Notes: generated by a model from the sequence alone, not told the origin. Positions 11,818-23,821 are shown, counted from the stretch's first letter. The stretch: 64,000 nucleotides of DNA from Rotaria sp. Silwood1 (GCA_905250075.1 CAJNOP010000101.1:210570-274569); one strand, 5' to 3'. A program made the numbers and translations.

Positions 11818-12240
11818 CCGAAGGAGAAACAGCAGAGATTTCAGTTGTGAAATCTTGAAAGTCTGTTGAAGTCCTATAAAATCTCTTAAAATCTTTAGAA
11901 ATTTCTTGAAACTTTTTGAAGTCTCGTAAAGCCTTTTGAAGTCTTGCAAAGTCTTGAAATCTTGAAGTCTGTGATTTTTTTTCTGGTTATGAAATCCCTT
12001 GTAGTCTCATGAATCTTTTGAAGTCTTTGGAAGTACCATGCAGTCTCATGAAGTCTTATGAAGTTCCATGAAGCCTTTGGGAGTCTCTTGAAGTTCCGAA
12101 AAATCCTTTGAAGTTCTTAAAAGTCTTTTAAAGTCTTTCGAAATCTTTCAAAAATTTGAAGTTTCTGATGTTGCAATCTCTTGAAATCTTTTGGAGTCTC
12201 ATGAAATCTTCTGAAGTCTTGAAATCTTAAAATCAGCTGT
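11818..12240. repeat. TTGAAGTCT-type degenerate array
   Basis: After the linker CCGAAGGAGAAACAGCAGAG come dozens of related short words (TTGAAGTCTT, TTGAAATCTT, ATGAAGTCTC) with irregular 8-20 base spacing. It resembles, at greater length, the tails beside hairpins at 1083, 2171 and 3787. Confidence 0.75.
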
Positions 12241-12284
12241 GTTCCCCCGGGCTGCTCATTATCACCATGTCTAAAGTAATTTCC

Positions 12285-12432
12285 CTTTTCGTGCTCAACT
12301 TTCCGGTGCTGAACTTTCCTTGTGCTTATCTTTTCGGTGCTTAACTTTCCGTGCTTATCTTTCTCTGTGCTCAACTTTCCGTGCTTAACTTTCCGTGCTC
12401 ATCTTTCCTCGTGCTCAACTTTCCGGTTCCCC
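12285..12432. repeat. Tandem GTGCTCAACTTTCC array (right arm)
   Basis: Reverse complement of the 11325-11460 array: repeated GTGCTCAACTTTCC, GTGCTTATCTTTC and GTGCTTAACTTTCC units. Confidence 0.85.
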
Positions 12433-14579
12433 ATTTTATCCTAGTATAATATATATATTCAGTTTCCATTATTTGCGAAATATTGTTTGAATATTAAGTG
12501 GCTCATTGAGTGATAGAGGAGCCATACTTTGATGACATCAGGGCCAATCAGTGCATACACTTTATACAATCACTGTAATTGTTTTGAACGGTGCTAATTT
12601 TAGAAAGAGCTTAGAGTAAAAAAACTCTAATCAGGAATGAAATCAACGACTCTTAAAAGAGTATTGTTGCGCACCTATGATGATAAAAACTGAATTAATA
12701 TATTATACGAGGGTAACATGTTCATATTCCTCAATAACTGACATTTTTTTCATATACCATCGATAAAAATTACACTTTTTTTTTCGTTTTTTAATATTTT
12801 TCCATATATCAATAAAACAATTTAAATTCATGTTTATTTTTATATAGTCTCCTCTTTATTTTCAACTAAAAAGGTTATTGACGATCTTGAACAGCCATTT
12901 CCACATGATAAATTGCAATAAAAGATATGCTTTGTTATACATATTCATAAATTATTCTACTCAAAAAGGCAACAGCTATGAACCTCACGAAAATGAGTAC
13001 CATTTGATAATTAGAAAAGCTAGAGAAGTGGATTGGTTTTGCGTCATTTTGTAGAGGAGTTCCCTGGGCTATCTTTTACATAGTTTAGATATATAGGCTC
13101 CTGTGAGATTTTAAAAAACTATAATGAACTCTTTCAAAGATTAGTAGTAACAAAACTCTGAATCTGCAAGAATGTTCATCATGTCTTAGTAAATATATAG
13201 ACTACTCAGGTACCTACGTAGTGGTAAAAACCGTAGCTTTCTGGCTCTGTCCATTCTTGGGTTGATCCAAAAGTGCCCATGGCCATTTAATTTTTGAACA
13301 GACATCAATTTTTTGTCTTCGAATTTTATTTCGTTAGTCAAATTTTTCTTTCATCTCCAAAATGAAGATGTAAATGTGAAAAGCTGTTCTAAGATTACTA
13401 ATTATCTATCTCTCTGGTTCAACATGCAACCACAGTTTCTAACCATGTAACTCACATAAAATGAATGAAAGTTCAGTCAAATTGCATTTGAAAAGTTATC
13501 ATAATTGTATTACCAACAAATAGAATTTTTTTATATAAAATTCAAAGTTTAAATGTTCTATCAATGTCGCTTTTTTAAAAATTAATAGTCAACACCAATT
13601 GTGCTCTATGCAGATTTTTCAAAATGTTTAAAGAACAAGAATAATAAAAACAAGAATATTAAACATTGGATAGATGTATAAGTTGAGCAATATTCAAGCA
13701 AAAATAACAAATGAGAAAAATTTCATTTTATCTAACAATATAATAAAACTTTATATCCCAAAGTAATGTTATTACTTTGCTTATTTTCAGGCAATTACAT
13801 AAAAGAGTCCTCAATTAAAATAAAACTTTTTATTATTTCTCTATATACTCCCGTATTGAAAACCTATTATTACCTTATAAATCTTCATGATGAACCGCAT
13901 AGCCATTATTTGAGATAACTAGCAAAATTGTTGTACCATTTTGTTTGTGATATGTTACTGTTTCGAAACACAAAGAAATTCATCATTGGATATTAAAAAC
14001 GGTCATCTCTGTTACGATATCTTTCTATACAATAGTATATTGTTCAAGGTATTTATCGGCTGAAAAGTAGTTCTTTTGCTAGCAAAAATAATTTCCAACA
14101 AATTATTTTTGAGTTAGTGTCACTATTTTTCTTTTTACAAAATATATCATTTTTAATATGTGATCATTGGAGATAGATTGAGTATTTTACTGTAAAAACG
14201 GTTTTCTCTCGTTCGATTAAAATATTTTATAGTCAAAAACATAGTTTCCATTGTAATTTTATATATGATGTAATAGCTTTTATGATTAATAGGTGCTTGA
14301 AATAATTTTTTTATAGTTCTAACAGACTCTTATATATTTAGATATAAGTATACAATCTTTATGACTAATAACCAGTTCTACTTCAAAGACTTTCGAATAA
14401 CCGATGGACTCAAGCTAAATCAGGTCAAATTCACCCTATCAAATCCAACTGTCGGAAATCATCATCATCATCCATTAGTTTTCAACGAGTTCCAACGTCG
14501 GATGTTGTCCAGTTTCGACAATAGAATTCAATGAAATCTGACAATGGGCACTTGTCGAATCCGACGAAATCCGATGGCA

Positions 14580-15110
14580 TAAACATGTCTGCAGATAGTT
14601 TATTTTATTTATTCTATTTTTATTATTTCTCATTTCTTTTTATTTTAATTGAGTATATAGTTTTATTTTTTTTATTTTTATTTTATTGCATTTCAGCCTA
14701 TTTTATTTTTATTGTACTTTATTTTAAATCAGGTCTTATTTAGTTGAATCACAGCATCCTCACCCGCAGGTTGTTCTAAGTGTGCAAATTGTACCAATCA
14801 GTGCATCGATGTTATGAATGAAGAACTAAGCCATTTTAATTTTTTATTTTATTCTATTTTGTTGTATATTATATTAAGGGATGAACTAGATAAGCAGTAA
14901 GTAGAAATTATTTATTTTTGTTTTATGATATTTTCTTTTATTTTCATTTATTTTTGCTTGACTTTTATTCGAATATAATTTGGTTTATTTTATGTACGTT
15001 AATTTTTTCATTTTCTTTTCTTTTATTTTGATTTTAGCTTCGTTTTCATGTTTTATTGTACTTTTACTTTGTTTTATTTTTCATGAAGGACAAATTTAAA
15101 ATAAAGTAGA
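14580..15110. repeat. T-rich TTTTATTTTA low-complexity tract
   Basis: One strand is dominated by TTTTATTTTA and TTTATTTTTA words for about 500 bases. Open frames here (for example 14531-14743) are products of this composition and have no domain. Confidence 0.8.
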
Positions 15111-15483
15111 TTTTGGCTGTTAACATGCATCGGAATGTAGTTGAGGAAGGAAGTAGGGGGAGGAGGATCAATTAATATTTAACGTTCAGATGTCAATTCA
15201 ACCGATTTACATGGGATTCCAACGGTATTCTATCGGATCCGAGCTTGAGTTTCTTCGACCTGAGAAACACATATTGATGATCTAATCTTTCCACTCCTTT
15301 CTTTCTGCGGGATAGATTTTTTTACTACCGTCGTCCTTCCCTAGAAGTTGACCAGAGCAAGAAGAGGAAAGAAAAAAATTTCCCAACTAAAGTTTTTTCA
15401 CAACTAATATCCTCTAAAATACCTTATGCCTGTAAAGATCAATCTTTCAGAATATAGTTCATATATACGTGGCTTTATCACCC

Positions 15484-15570
15484 AGTGGGTGTGGGTGTAG
15501 GTGAGGTACGTTTGTTCGAAATTCCTCTTCTATTCGCCCATATCCATTCGCATGCACTCACACCCACACC
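15484..15570. repeat. Telomere-like hairpin
   Basis: AGTGGGTGTGGGTGTAGGTG, a spacer of about 45 bases, then GCACTCACACCCACACC. Confidence 0.75.
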
Positions 15571-16021
15571 ATTCAGCTTTATTACTAGTCTAATAATGTT
15601 AGAAACTACATATACTTATGTGCTACGTGATACCAGAGTTTACAATTTTGTTTCATGTGCTTGCAATCGGTTTTTGCCTGTCCTTAGCAGTAAGAACATT
15701 AGCCCATTTCTTCTCACTAGCGTATGTTTATGTGAATCAATGGACCATGATTTTTCATCACATAGATAGCTTCTTTTCATGCATGTGCTCGTGGTCACAT
15801 TTATTTCATTTTTTATATATTCTACCTCTTCTTTTTTACCTTAGCCTTGCGTTTCGTGTGGTTGCAGTGAGAAAATATACACTGGTGTTTGGTATATGCG
15901 TAAATTTGAGTTACAATAGTTAATTGGACTTTGAAATTTATTCTAATCTATATAAATATCTTTTATCGTGAAATCTTTTTTGTTATACTGATGATCATAC
16001 AAACAGTATCAAAAGTAGAGT

Positions 16022-16069
16022 ATGTGTGTGAGCGTGATTGATTAATAAAACAACAACCATATCCACAAG
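16022..16069. repeat. Degenerate telomere-like hairpin sharing a spacer with 20565
   Basis: Short G-rich arm ATGTGTGTGAGCGTG, then GATTGATTAATAAAACAACA, then CCATATCCACAAG. The spacer word recurs exactly at about 20738-20757 in a second hairpin, so these two are copies of one element. Confidence 0.65.
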
Positions 16070-16884
16070 TCACTTGGAGTCAAATTCTTACAATTGCTAG
16101 CATCTTCTCGAACATATCAAAACATTCATTTGTGGGACTCACATGTATTTTGGAAGAAAATAGTGAAGAATACGTTTTAAGTTCAAGTTTTACGGTTCCC
16201 TGCCCTGCCTCTCTAGTGCAGACCATAATAACCCCATCAAAAGAAACAGAATACTTCTGTTCGAAATATAGAAATATTATCATTAGAAATGAACTGTCGT
16301 CTTTTAGAAAATTTAAACATTATATATATTGTCATTAGTATAATGAAACTAAAGAAGATATGTGAGTTGCACATTTTAGCCACAAAATGGCTGCGCTAAC
16401 AAGCTTTTTCTTATGATACTAAGTTTATTAAAATGAAAAGTAAATGCTGTTTCTAACTACATGATAAAAAATGATAAAAAAAAGAAATATTGTTCGATGT
16501 AGTTCTTTGTCGACGTTGGAATAATGCGAATATTTGCTCGAGTTAATGACTCCTAAAAAAGATAATACACATAATTCACATAAGTTGAAAGTAAGCAACT
16601 ATACAAATTGATGCTTATATAGAAGAAATGTTTCGCTATCTAAATACAATATTAGAAAACAGTATTGAACACTCATACATTTATATATTCTTGTGAAGTA
16701 AAATACTGGATTTAATGATTTATACATTGTTCTTGATGAGAATATCAATATAGTAGATATTGCTTAACTTACCATTTTATTTGTCATAAGATGATTCCGA
16801 TATATGATTCATTTGCAAAAACAAAATATTGAAATTAGAAAGCGGTTCTATTTCAGATGATAAATGGATAATAGAAAAGAGCAA

Positions 16885-19700
16885 CATGACTTCATTCATT
16901 GCCATTGTCTTTTTCTAAGCAGATGTATAATATTCAATCTAGACATAAACATTCCATGATAAAAGAACACTGTCAATGAAGATTTTATTCATTTTCATTA
17001 TCTTTTTCTAAGCATAAGGGCGATTTGAAACTTAAGAATAACCTTTCCATGGAAAAAGAACATTGCTCACGAAGATTGCATTCATTTTCGCTATCTTCTG
17101 CTCAGTAGACAAACAATAATAAACCTAAAAATAAACATTTCATGGTACAAGAACACTATTAACGATGGTTTCATTCATTTTCATTATCTTTTTCTCAGTA
17201 GACGGAAAATATTCAACCTAAAAGTAAATATTCCATGGCAAAAGAAAACTGTTAATTAAGTTTTCATTCATGTTCATTATCTTTTCTGAATAGAGAGACA
17301 ATATTCAACCTTAGAATAAACATTTCATGGCAAAAGAACAATGTTAATCAACAATTCATTCATTTCTCTTATCTTTTTCTAAGTAGATGGATCATATTCA
17401 ACGTTAGAAGAAAAATTGCATGACAAAAGAACACTGTTAAGTAAGGTTTCATTTATGTCTATTATATTTTTCTAAGTAGTTGGACATTATTCAAACTAGA
17501 AATAAAGATTCCATGGCAAAAGAACAATGTTAATAAAGATTTCATTCATTTTCATTATCTCTTTATAAGCAAATGGGCAATATCCAACTGAAGAATAAAC
17601 ATTCTATGGTAAACGAACACTGTTAAGTAAGATTTAATTCATTTCCTTTGTCTTCTTATAAATAGACGGACAAAATTGAGCCTAAGAATAGTCCTTCCAT
17701 AGTAAACAAATATTTTTAAGGAAGATTTCATTCGCTTTCCTCATTCTTCCTAAATAGATGCACAATGTTCAACCTAAAATTAAACATTCTGTGACAAAAG
17801 AATACTATTAATTAAAATTTCATTCATTTTCGTTATTTGTTTCTGAGTAGACGGACAACATTGAACCCAAAAATGAAACCATCCATGGCAAAAGAATACT
17901 GTTAACTAAGATTTCATTCATTTCTCTTATCTTTCCCTAAATAAACCGTTAATATTCGGTCTAAGTATAAATATTTCATGGCAAAAGAATACTGTTAATT
18001 AAGATCGCATTCATCTGTAGACTTTTCTTTCAAGTAACAAAACGAAATCGGACCCATCAGTATTGATCACATATCGAATGAATACGTCAACAAGTATATT
18101 ATTTAATTTTTTCAAACCTGTCAAAGGAAATATTTTGTACTAAAATTATAAGTCGTGGCTACATAATGAATGAATAATCATGAAGAATATTTTATCCATA
18201 TATTTTAATTATCATGAAGTAGAGTTACTGCATGAAACCTATAAACAAAAATCAAATGACAAATGAATATTTCTAAAAATGGAATCGTTCACGTATCGCA
18301 ATCGTTTGCTCCAACAGTTGAACATAGGAACCAGGGGCAAAGATAATATCGTAAATAAACGAAATAACAACAATTTCATTCAAATGAATCATTTTAATCT
18401 AAGTAGTAATAGGGCATTTTATCCCTGAACTATGACTTAGTGATCAGTGAATATTGCTATGATTACATTCATTGTTTTCATGTGCTTCTTAGCAGAGCAA
18501 TCGCAATGAATTTATGTATAATGAAAACATGATAATTAAAGAATGCTAACCATAATATTGTCCATCTTTTCATGTCTATTAAATCAGAGAGTCAAAGTTG
18601 AACCTATGAGCAATGATTACATATTAAATGAATATTAGGAACGAAGTATGCATTCATGTATTTCATAGGCTTCTAAACAAAATTATCGTGTTAAACTTTC
18701 GAGTTGGGACTCCATTGCAAATAAATAGTGTCAAAAAAATTTTCATTTATGTCATATGTTGTTAAATGAACGATCAATATCGAAACTATAAGCAAGGATC
18801 AAGTGATGCATGAATACTGTCTACTAAACTTGTATTCCTTTATTTTACCATTTTCTAAGTCTATGAACAAGGTTGGACATCTGTTTTAGCGACTGCAATG
18901 AGATGGAATATTTTCAATCAAGTTCATATTGATTTCTCTCATCACCTGTTAAGGATAATACTAATCTTGCATTTATGAGCAGTTACTACATCAAAAATGA
19001 ATATACCAGCAATATTTCTATTCGAGTCAACAATATCTATGGGATTGATGCATGACATTAATATTGTTAGGCATATATATGGTAAAGGAATATTACCAAC
19101 CACGATTGCATTCAAGTCTTTTATCAATCTTCAAGCAGAAAAAACATCATTAAATCTACCAACAAGCATCACATAAAAAGTGATTATAGTCACAAGTATA
19201 CCATTCAAATGAGTAATGTTGTTCCGAGTAAATATAGGTTATCGGCATGATTATGGATGAAAGCATGAAAAGAGAATATCATCAAACAAGAATACATTCA
19301 TCTCTTTCACTTACCTCATAATAGAGAGTGAACGATGAGCCTATGAGTAATCCTTTTGTCAAAAGCGAATAGATCAGCAGTAAGAATACCTTTTTTCGAT
19401 AAGATCATCTTGTTCACAGTAGGTATGTAATGTTGGAACTGTGAAGAAAGATCCAATGATAAATGAATAATGTTAAGGAAGACTTCATTCAACTGCCTTG
19501 AATTTCTAAGTTGATCAATATAAATAAATATGTGAGTAATTATGACATGATGATTGAATATATCCAACAAATATTGCATACATGCCTTTTATTGACTTCT
19601 TACGAGAGAAAACTCATCAAATCTATGATCAAGGATTGCATAGGTAATGAATATTAGGAATCAACATTGTATTCATTTATGTGATTCTCTCCATCTTCTA
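16885..19700. repeat. Satellite array, about 93-bp monomer, diverging rightward
   Basis: From about 16885 to 18015 roughly a dozen head-to-tail copies occur. Each carries TTCATTCATTTTCATTATC, a CTAAGTAGA(C/T)GGA word, AATATTCAACCTA, AATAAACATTCCATGG and CAAAAGAACACTGTTAA. One period counted by eye is about 93 bases. From 18015 to about 19700 more diverged copies continue (AATGAATATT, ATTCATT and TCTAAGTA words at roughly 90-120 base spacing). Short frames inside (18942-19127, 19316-19579) are by-products. Confidence 0.8.
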
Positions 19701-19725
19701 AATCATTCTTCAGTAAAATGTCGGA

Positions 19726-19923
19726 TCATAATGAAAATGAACAATAAGTACGTTTTCCCATCAGTTGGTCGACAAGTTGACGAAGAACCATATTTCGTTC
19801 TTGGAATTCATTGTCGGCATCATCATCCAAATAGTTTCTGGCTGATCGAGCAGCGCAAAACATGATCATCATAGTAAGAAATATAACGGCAACCTTCAGT
19901 GTTTGCATTGAAAATGTATTCAC
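19726..19923 (-). CDS. Possible small secreted peptide precursor, 65 aa
   Basis: The minus-strand frame begins with a classic signal-peptide profile: MNTFSMQTLK, then the hydrophobic VAVIFLTMMIMFCAA, then RSARNY. An acidic segment (LDDDADNEFQERN) and an amphipathic VLRQLVDQLM follow, running into GKR. A Gly followed by two basic residues is the standard signal for cleavage and C-terminal amidation in animal neuropeptides. The frame ends seven residues later (TYCSFSL). A GT within the GKR codons could be an intron donor, so the gene may continue leftward. I cannot match it to a named peptide family. A plus-strand frame overlaps it but has no signal-like features. It sits at the edge of the satellite array, so chance is a real alternative. 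Confidence 0.4.
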   Translation of the reverse strand: MNTFSMQTLKVAVIFLTMMIMFCAARSARNYLDDDADNEFQERNMVLRQLVDQLMGKRTYCSFSL

Positions 19924-20564
19924 TTGTATTTGGTTGATGTTGATATGGAAGTCGTTCTCGAGTCGATATGTTTGATGAAATGCTTCAGTCTACGTCTGCT
20001 TATATCTTTCTGTGAGGGAGAACATACAATCACCCATTCAAAATCAATCATCCATATCGGTAGACTATTCGTAGATATATTGAATGGCAAACTAGCTTTG
20101 CTTTTACAGTTTGCGAGCAGATACTATCATCACTCATATCTAATGAGAGAAAAAAACGAAAAGTAACGTTGTGTTAATAGTGTTTTTAACAAATTGAAAT
20201 ATCTATCTAGCCTTGTGCATGTCTTACTCATCACTATCTATAAATGTTACTGATATTATCTATTTTTCAGTTATGCTATTTACTCTTCACAGGTATGATT
20301 AGAAGAAAAAAAGCAATGAAATGATTGAAAAAAATGACCCTGAATCAATTGCACAATCAACATTTTCATGTTTTCACCACTTCTAGAGGCTTGATCAAGA
20401 TAATTCCCTCATTGAAACGTTTAGTCCTATGGCTAATGGAATTCTAACGACTGAACTGTCACTGTTTGAATCTTTTACATCTTTTTATAGTCAAAAAATC
20501 CGCAGAAGCTGGATAATGATGTCCCTATCTTCTCATTTGCGAATGTCAAAGCGAAATTCAACAA

Positions 20565-20765
20565 GGGGGTGGGTGTGAGTAGTGGGCTTGTGAGAGAGTG
20601 TGGGTAGTATGCTTATGGATATGGATGCATGTGTGGTGGGGGAGGAGTGTGGAATGAGGAGATGATGTGAGTGAGTGTCGGTGTGGGTTGGCGTGTGCAG
20701 TATGCTTGTGAATGTGTGTGTGTCTGTGTTGGGTTTGATTGATTAATAAAACAACACCCACACTT
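20565..20765. repeat. Telomere-like hairpin, long degenerate G-rich arm
   Basis: The G-rich arm (GGGGGTGGGTGTGAG through GTGTGTGTCTGTGTTGGG) spans about 165 bases. A spacer with GATTGATTAATAAAACAACA and a short CACCCACAC arm follow. Within the arm, AGTATGCTTATGGAT and AGTATGCTTGTGAAT indicate an internal duplication. Confidence 0.7.
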
Positions 20766-22798
20766 GCCTCAAATATGTTGCTTTATGATTAGAAACAAGT
20801 AAAAAAAGTATAAAAAAGAGAATATATTTTCTGATCTATGATTTTTACCGAGTAAAATATTAGTACAGAAAAAACCAGCGCTCAATAAGTGGGATGTAAA
20901 TCATGAAAATATTATATACAATGATCGAAATAACTTCGAAATAGCTTTATGATGTTGAGTATTTCTTGAACAAGTAAATCCGAGCTTACAAGCAAATCCT
21001 TTGATAATACTTTTACATAATAGTTACTGCCCGAGAACTACTACAGTTTGAAGTGATTGATTTCAACATTAAGGAGTATAGAACATAAATATTTTTATAC
21101 GAATTTTCAACTTGTAAAGATGAAATTCTCTTGGTTAGCTAACGAGATCTTTTCTAAAGTAAAATTAGTGAAAATATTGTTTAAGAGAGGGCCCGCCAGA
21201 TCATCGACCAGGCCGGCCGTCGCTAAAATTTTATTTTTGATTTTTTTTAGCGCAAATGAAAGACTATATAGAGAAACCTATAAATCCAAAATATCACGTT
21301 TTTCTGACGTGCTTGTGAAAAATGCCGAAGATCACAATGGTCAATTTTTTGTGTTTGGACCATAAAAATTTTAACAAATGTTTTTTCTTTCCACATTTTG
21401 ATGGTATTTTGATATTTTCTCTGCCTTTGTTCATCACTGTAAGTCGAGAGAGGTCTCAAAAGATGCAGAAAAAAACTTTCTACCAAATGACCTATTTCAA
21501 TAGTCATTAGAATGGATTTTTATAATTGATTGCGCTTCCAAAAGAGAGGAGGGATCTATGGTCTATAGTCGTCGTTTAGCTAGTAATTTGCCTCTAGCCT
21601 CGTCGAATGGTCCCATCCCAAAAAATTGAATCCAGTTTCTGAAAGCCCTTGAAATTCTGCATCTTTAGGTATATTACTCAATGTGCAAACAGACGGTCCT
21701 CGATTTTTAGTAGGGACCACAACTGGTGCACTATGATAGTCCTTAATAGGCATTTTGGTCGGTAATCAGACATTATATATGCTATGTTTGTTCACAGTAA
21801 AAAAATTGATTTCAGATTCATAATCTACATAAAAAATTATTTAGATCACACTACATTTGATAGTTCTCTAAACATACTGTATGTGATTTCCACGCTCCAA
21901 TATCTTGTTTTAATATGAGATTCGATACTGTGTTCTATACGTGAATTGCATGAGCTATATTGAATAAGCATTTTATAAATCTAATCATATAGATTCGTAC
22001 AGATTTTTAAAGGCTACATGATGCATTATCTCTTTGTTTAATTTTGTTCCATTGAAGTACCAGAAAATGCTGTTTTCATTCAGAGTTATTATAAAAGAAA
22101 TGCATGAGCAAAATCAATTATGTATATTTCTCACAGAAACGTTTGATAAATTGTCAACTTATATAAAAAAATGTAATTATTATTTCTTATTCTCATAATG
22201 TTTCGAAAACTGCAAACAGTTTGATCAGTTATCTAGAAAAATCTCCCAAAATGATTTCGAGAAATGAAAAGATTACTTGAAGAAAAAATGGAAATCGTTT
22301 CTTATTAATGATTATTGTTTTATATCAAACAATTTTTTCATATTCAGAAAGATTGTAATTCTCATACGAATGTCAGCGATAGAAGAGAAACTGACGAGAA
22401 AACATATTTAGATCTTCAAGCATTTTAGAGCGCATCTGTTGGCTATAAGTGGATCTCGATGAGGTATGAAAAGCCTAAAAAGGATTCATTCGCTCGCGCC
22501 TTTATTCGTGAGATATCGAATGTTCAATATATATATAAAAACAGGCAATGAAACGATAAATGATCGTTTCCTGAAAAATAGTAAACTATTAAAGGATGGC
22601 ATTTTTTTCAGTTTCGTATACTGCTCATCCGATCTGTTCTGAGTTAAAAGTTACATTACATCCTATCAATAACACTTCCATTTGTTGTTCATCAGTTTAA
22701 GGAGTACTCAAACCTTTTCATTCTATTGCTGATATCATTTCAAACCAGAGACCGAAAACGAGTCGAGTACTCGGCAAATCGACTCGACTCGACTAGGA

Positions 22799-23069
22799 TG
22801 TGGGTGTGGGTGTAGGTGTGGATGTGGTGGTGCGTGTGGTTTCACCAAAGACCCAAATCCACACCCCACACCCACACGCACCACCACATCCACACCCACA
22901 CTCACACACCACCCATCCCCACCCACACCCACACCCACACCCCACACCTCACACCCACACCCGCCCATACCCACACCCACCCATACCCACACCCACACCC
23001 ACACCCCACACCCACACACACTCACACACCCCACACCCACACCACCCACCCACATCCACACCCACATCC
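22799..23069. repeat. Longest telomere-like tract, G-rich then C-rich
   Basis: GGATGTGGGTGTGGGTGTAGG and variants (22798 to about 22846) are followed by about 215 bases of nearly pure CCCACA-type repeat, ending CCACACCCACATCC. The extreme ends, GGATGTGGGTGTGG and CCACACCCACATCC, are exact reverse complements. Just left is a GTCGAGTACTCGG / CGACTCGACTCGAC palindromic stretch. Frames through this tract are repeat translations. Confidence 0.9.
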
Positions 23070-23079
23070 TTTATATCTT

Positions 23080-23821
23080 ATAATTTATGGTAAGAAAACA
23101 TTTATTGATGGAAATGATTTGAAAAAAATATTATCAATCATATGCCACAATTAAATAAATTTACATTTAATATTCGGTCTGCTGTTCGTCTTCATAATGA
23201 AATTAATTTACTGTCGAAGGAAGATATTCAATATACATTCAATAACTTTCAAAATAAACAAATTATTTGTTGTCTTGATTATTTTTCCGAGCTTGAACGA
23301 AGTGAATGTCATATTTATTCATATATTCATATGAATGGAAAGAATATCATAAAATAACAAATAATTTTTCTGGTGAAACATTTAAATATGTTCGTGAAAT
23401 ATCATTATTTGATGAACGATCTTTTGAACATGAATTTTTTTTTCAAATTTCTCAATCATTTCCATTCATGAAAAAATTAACTTTGATTAATGAAAAATCA
23501 CAAAATAATAAACAATCTAGAAAATTAGATGATGATAATAATCAACATTTATCAATCATTGAATATCCATATCTTTCTGAATTGGATCTTGTTGAAGCTC
23601 ATGATGATTATATCGAACAATTTCTACTTGATACGAAAACCTGTTTACCAAATGGTATTTATCTTACTGTTGATTATCAAGCATTGAACAGAGTGACACA
23701 ACAATTTACAAGAAATACAACACAATTAAATTGTATAAAACTACGTTGTTTAGGTCTAAATGATATATTTCAAATTCCTATATATGTAAAAGAATATTTT
23801 CCTTATACAAAAATATTGTGA
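23080..23821 (+). pseudogene. F-box/LRR-like bdelloid family protein, 5'-truncated and frameshifted
   Basis: The remnant reads TFIDGNDLKK, then a shift at an A7 run near 23127. It continues as MPQLNKFTFNIRSAV and DYFSELERSECHIYSY (from 23142), shifts again near 23335-23350, and resumes as NNFSGETFKYVREISLFDE and QSFPFMKKLTLINEK. It then gives IIEYPYLSELDLVEAHDDY and stops at 23819-23821. The alternation of hydrophobic and Leu-containing segments (KLTLIN, YLSELDLVEA, CIKLRCLGLN) is that of the leucine-rich half of an F-box-like family I recognise as abundant in bdelloids. The F-box half is absent: its place is taken by the telomere-like tract ending at 23069. Two frameshifts plus truncation indicate a dead copy. 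Family recognition is from memory of general pattern, not a search. Confidence 0.65.

Larger units (their letters stand above)
10705..13310. mobile_element. Long imperfect inverted repeat (foldback element), about 2.6 kb
   Basis: The left arm (about 10705-11455) and right arm (about 12285-13310) are diverged reverse complements. Shared words include ATGGTACTCATTTTC / GAAAATGAGTACCAT, AACTATGTAAAAGA / TCTTTTACATAGTT and TCAGTTATTGAGGA / TCCTCAATAACTGA. Both arms have an inner (GGAAAGTTGAGCAC)n array. The centre (11460-12280) holds a telomere-like hairpin and a TTGAAGTC-rich array. No transposase frame is visible. Ends are set by where the arms stop matching; I found no target-site duplication. 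Confidence 0.8.

Noticed and set aside
15618..15923. 101-codon hydrophobic frame that looks like a membrane protein
   Set aside because: T-rich DNA produces Phe/Leu/Ile-rich frames by chance. It has no domain, no splice partners, and overlaps another frame.
21057..21510. Pair of overlapping frames around a GC-richer GGCCCGCCAG / GGCCGGCC patch
   Set aside because: No recognisable domain on either strand. The GC patch is short and I could not link it to a repeat or RNA gene.
22799..23069. True chromosome end at the telomere-like tract
   Set aside because: Unique sequence continues on both sides and the tract is G-rich then C-rich, so it is interstitial.
22735..23154. Overlapping long His/Pro/Thr-rich and Gly/Val-rich frames on both strands
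   Set aside because: They are translations of the TGTGGG/CCCACA tract and have no independent protein signature. The same applies to frames at 1047, 6157, 11397, 11634 and 20558.
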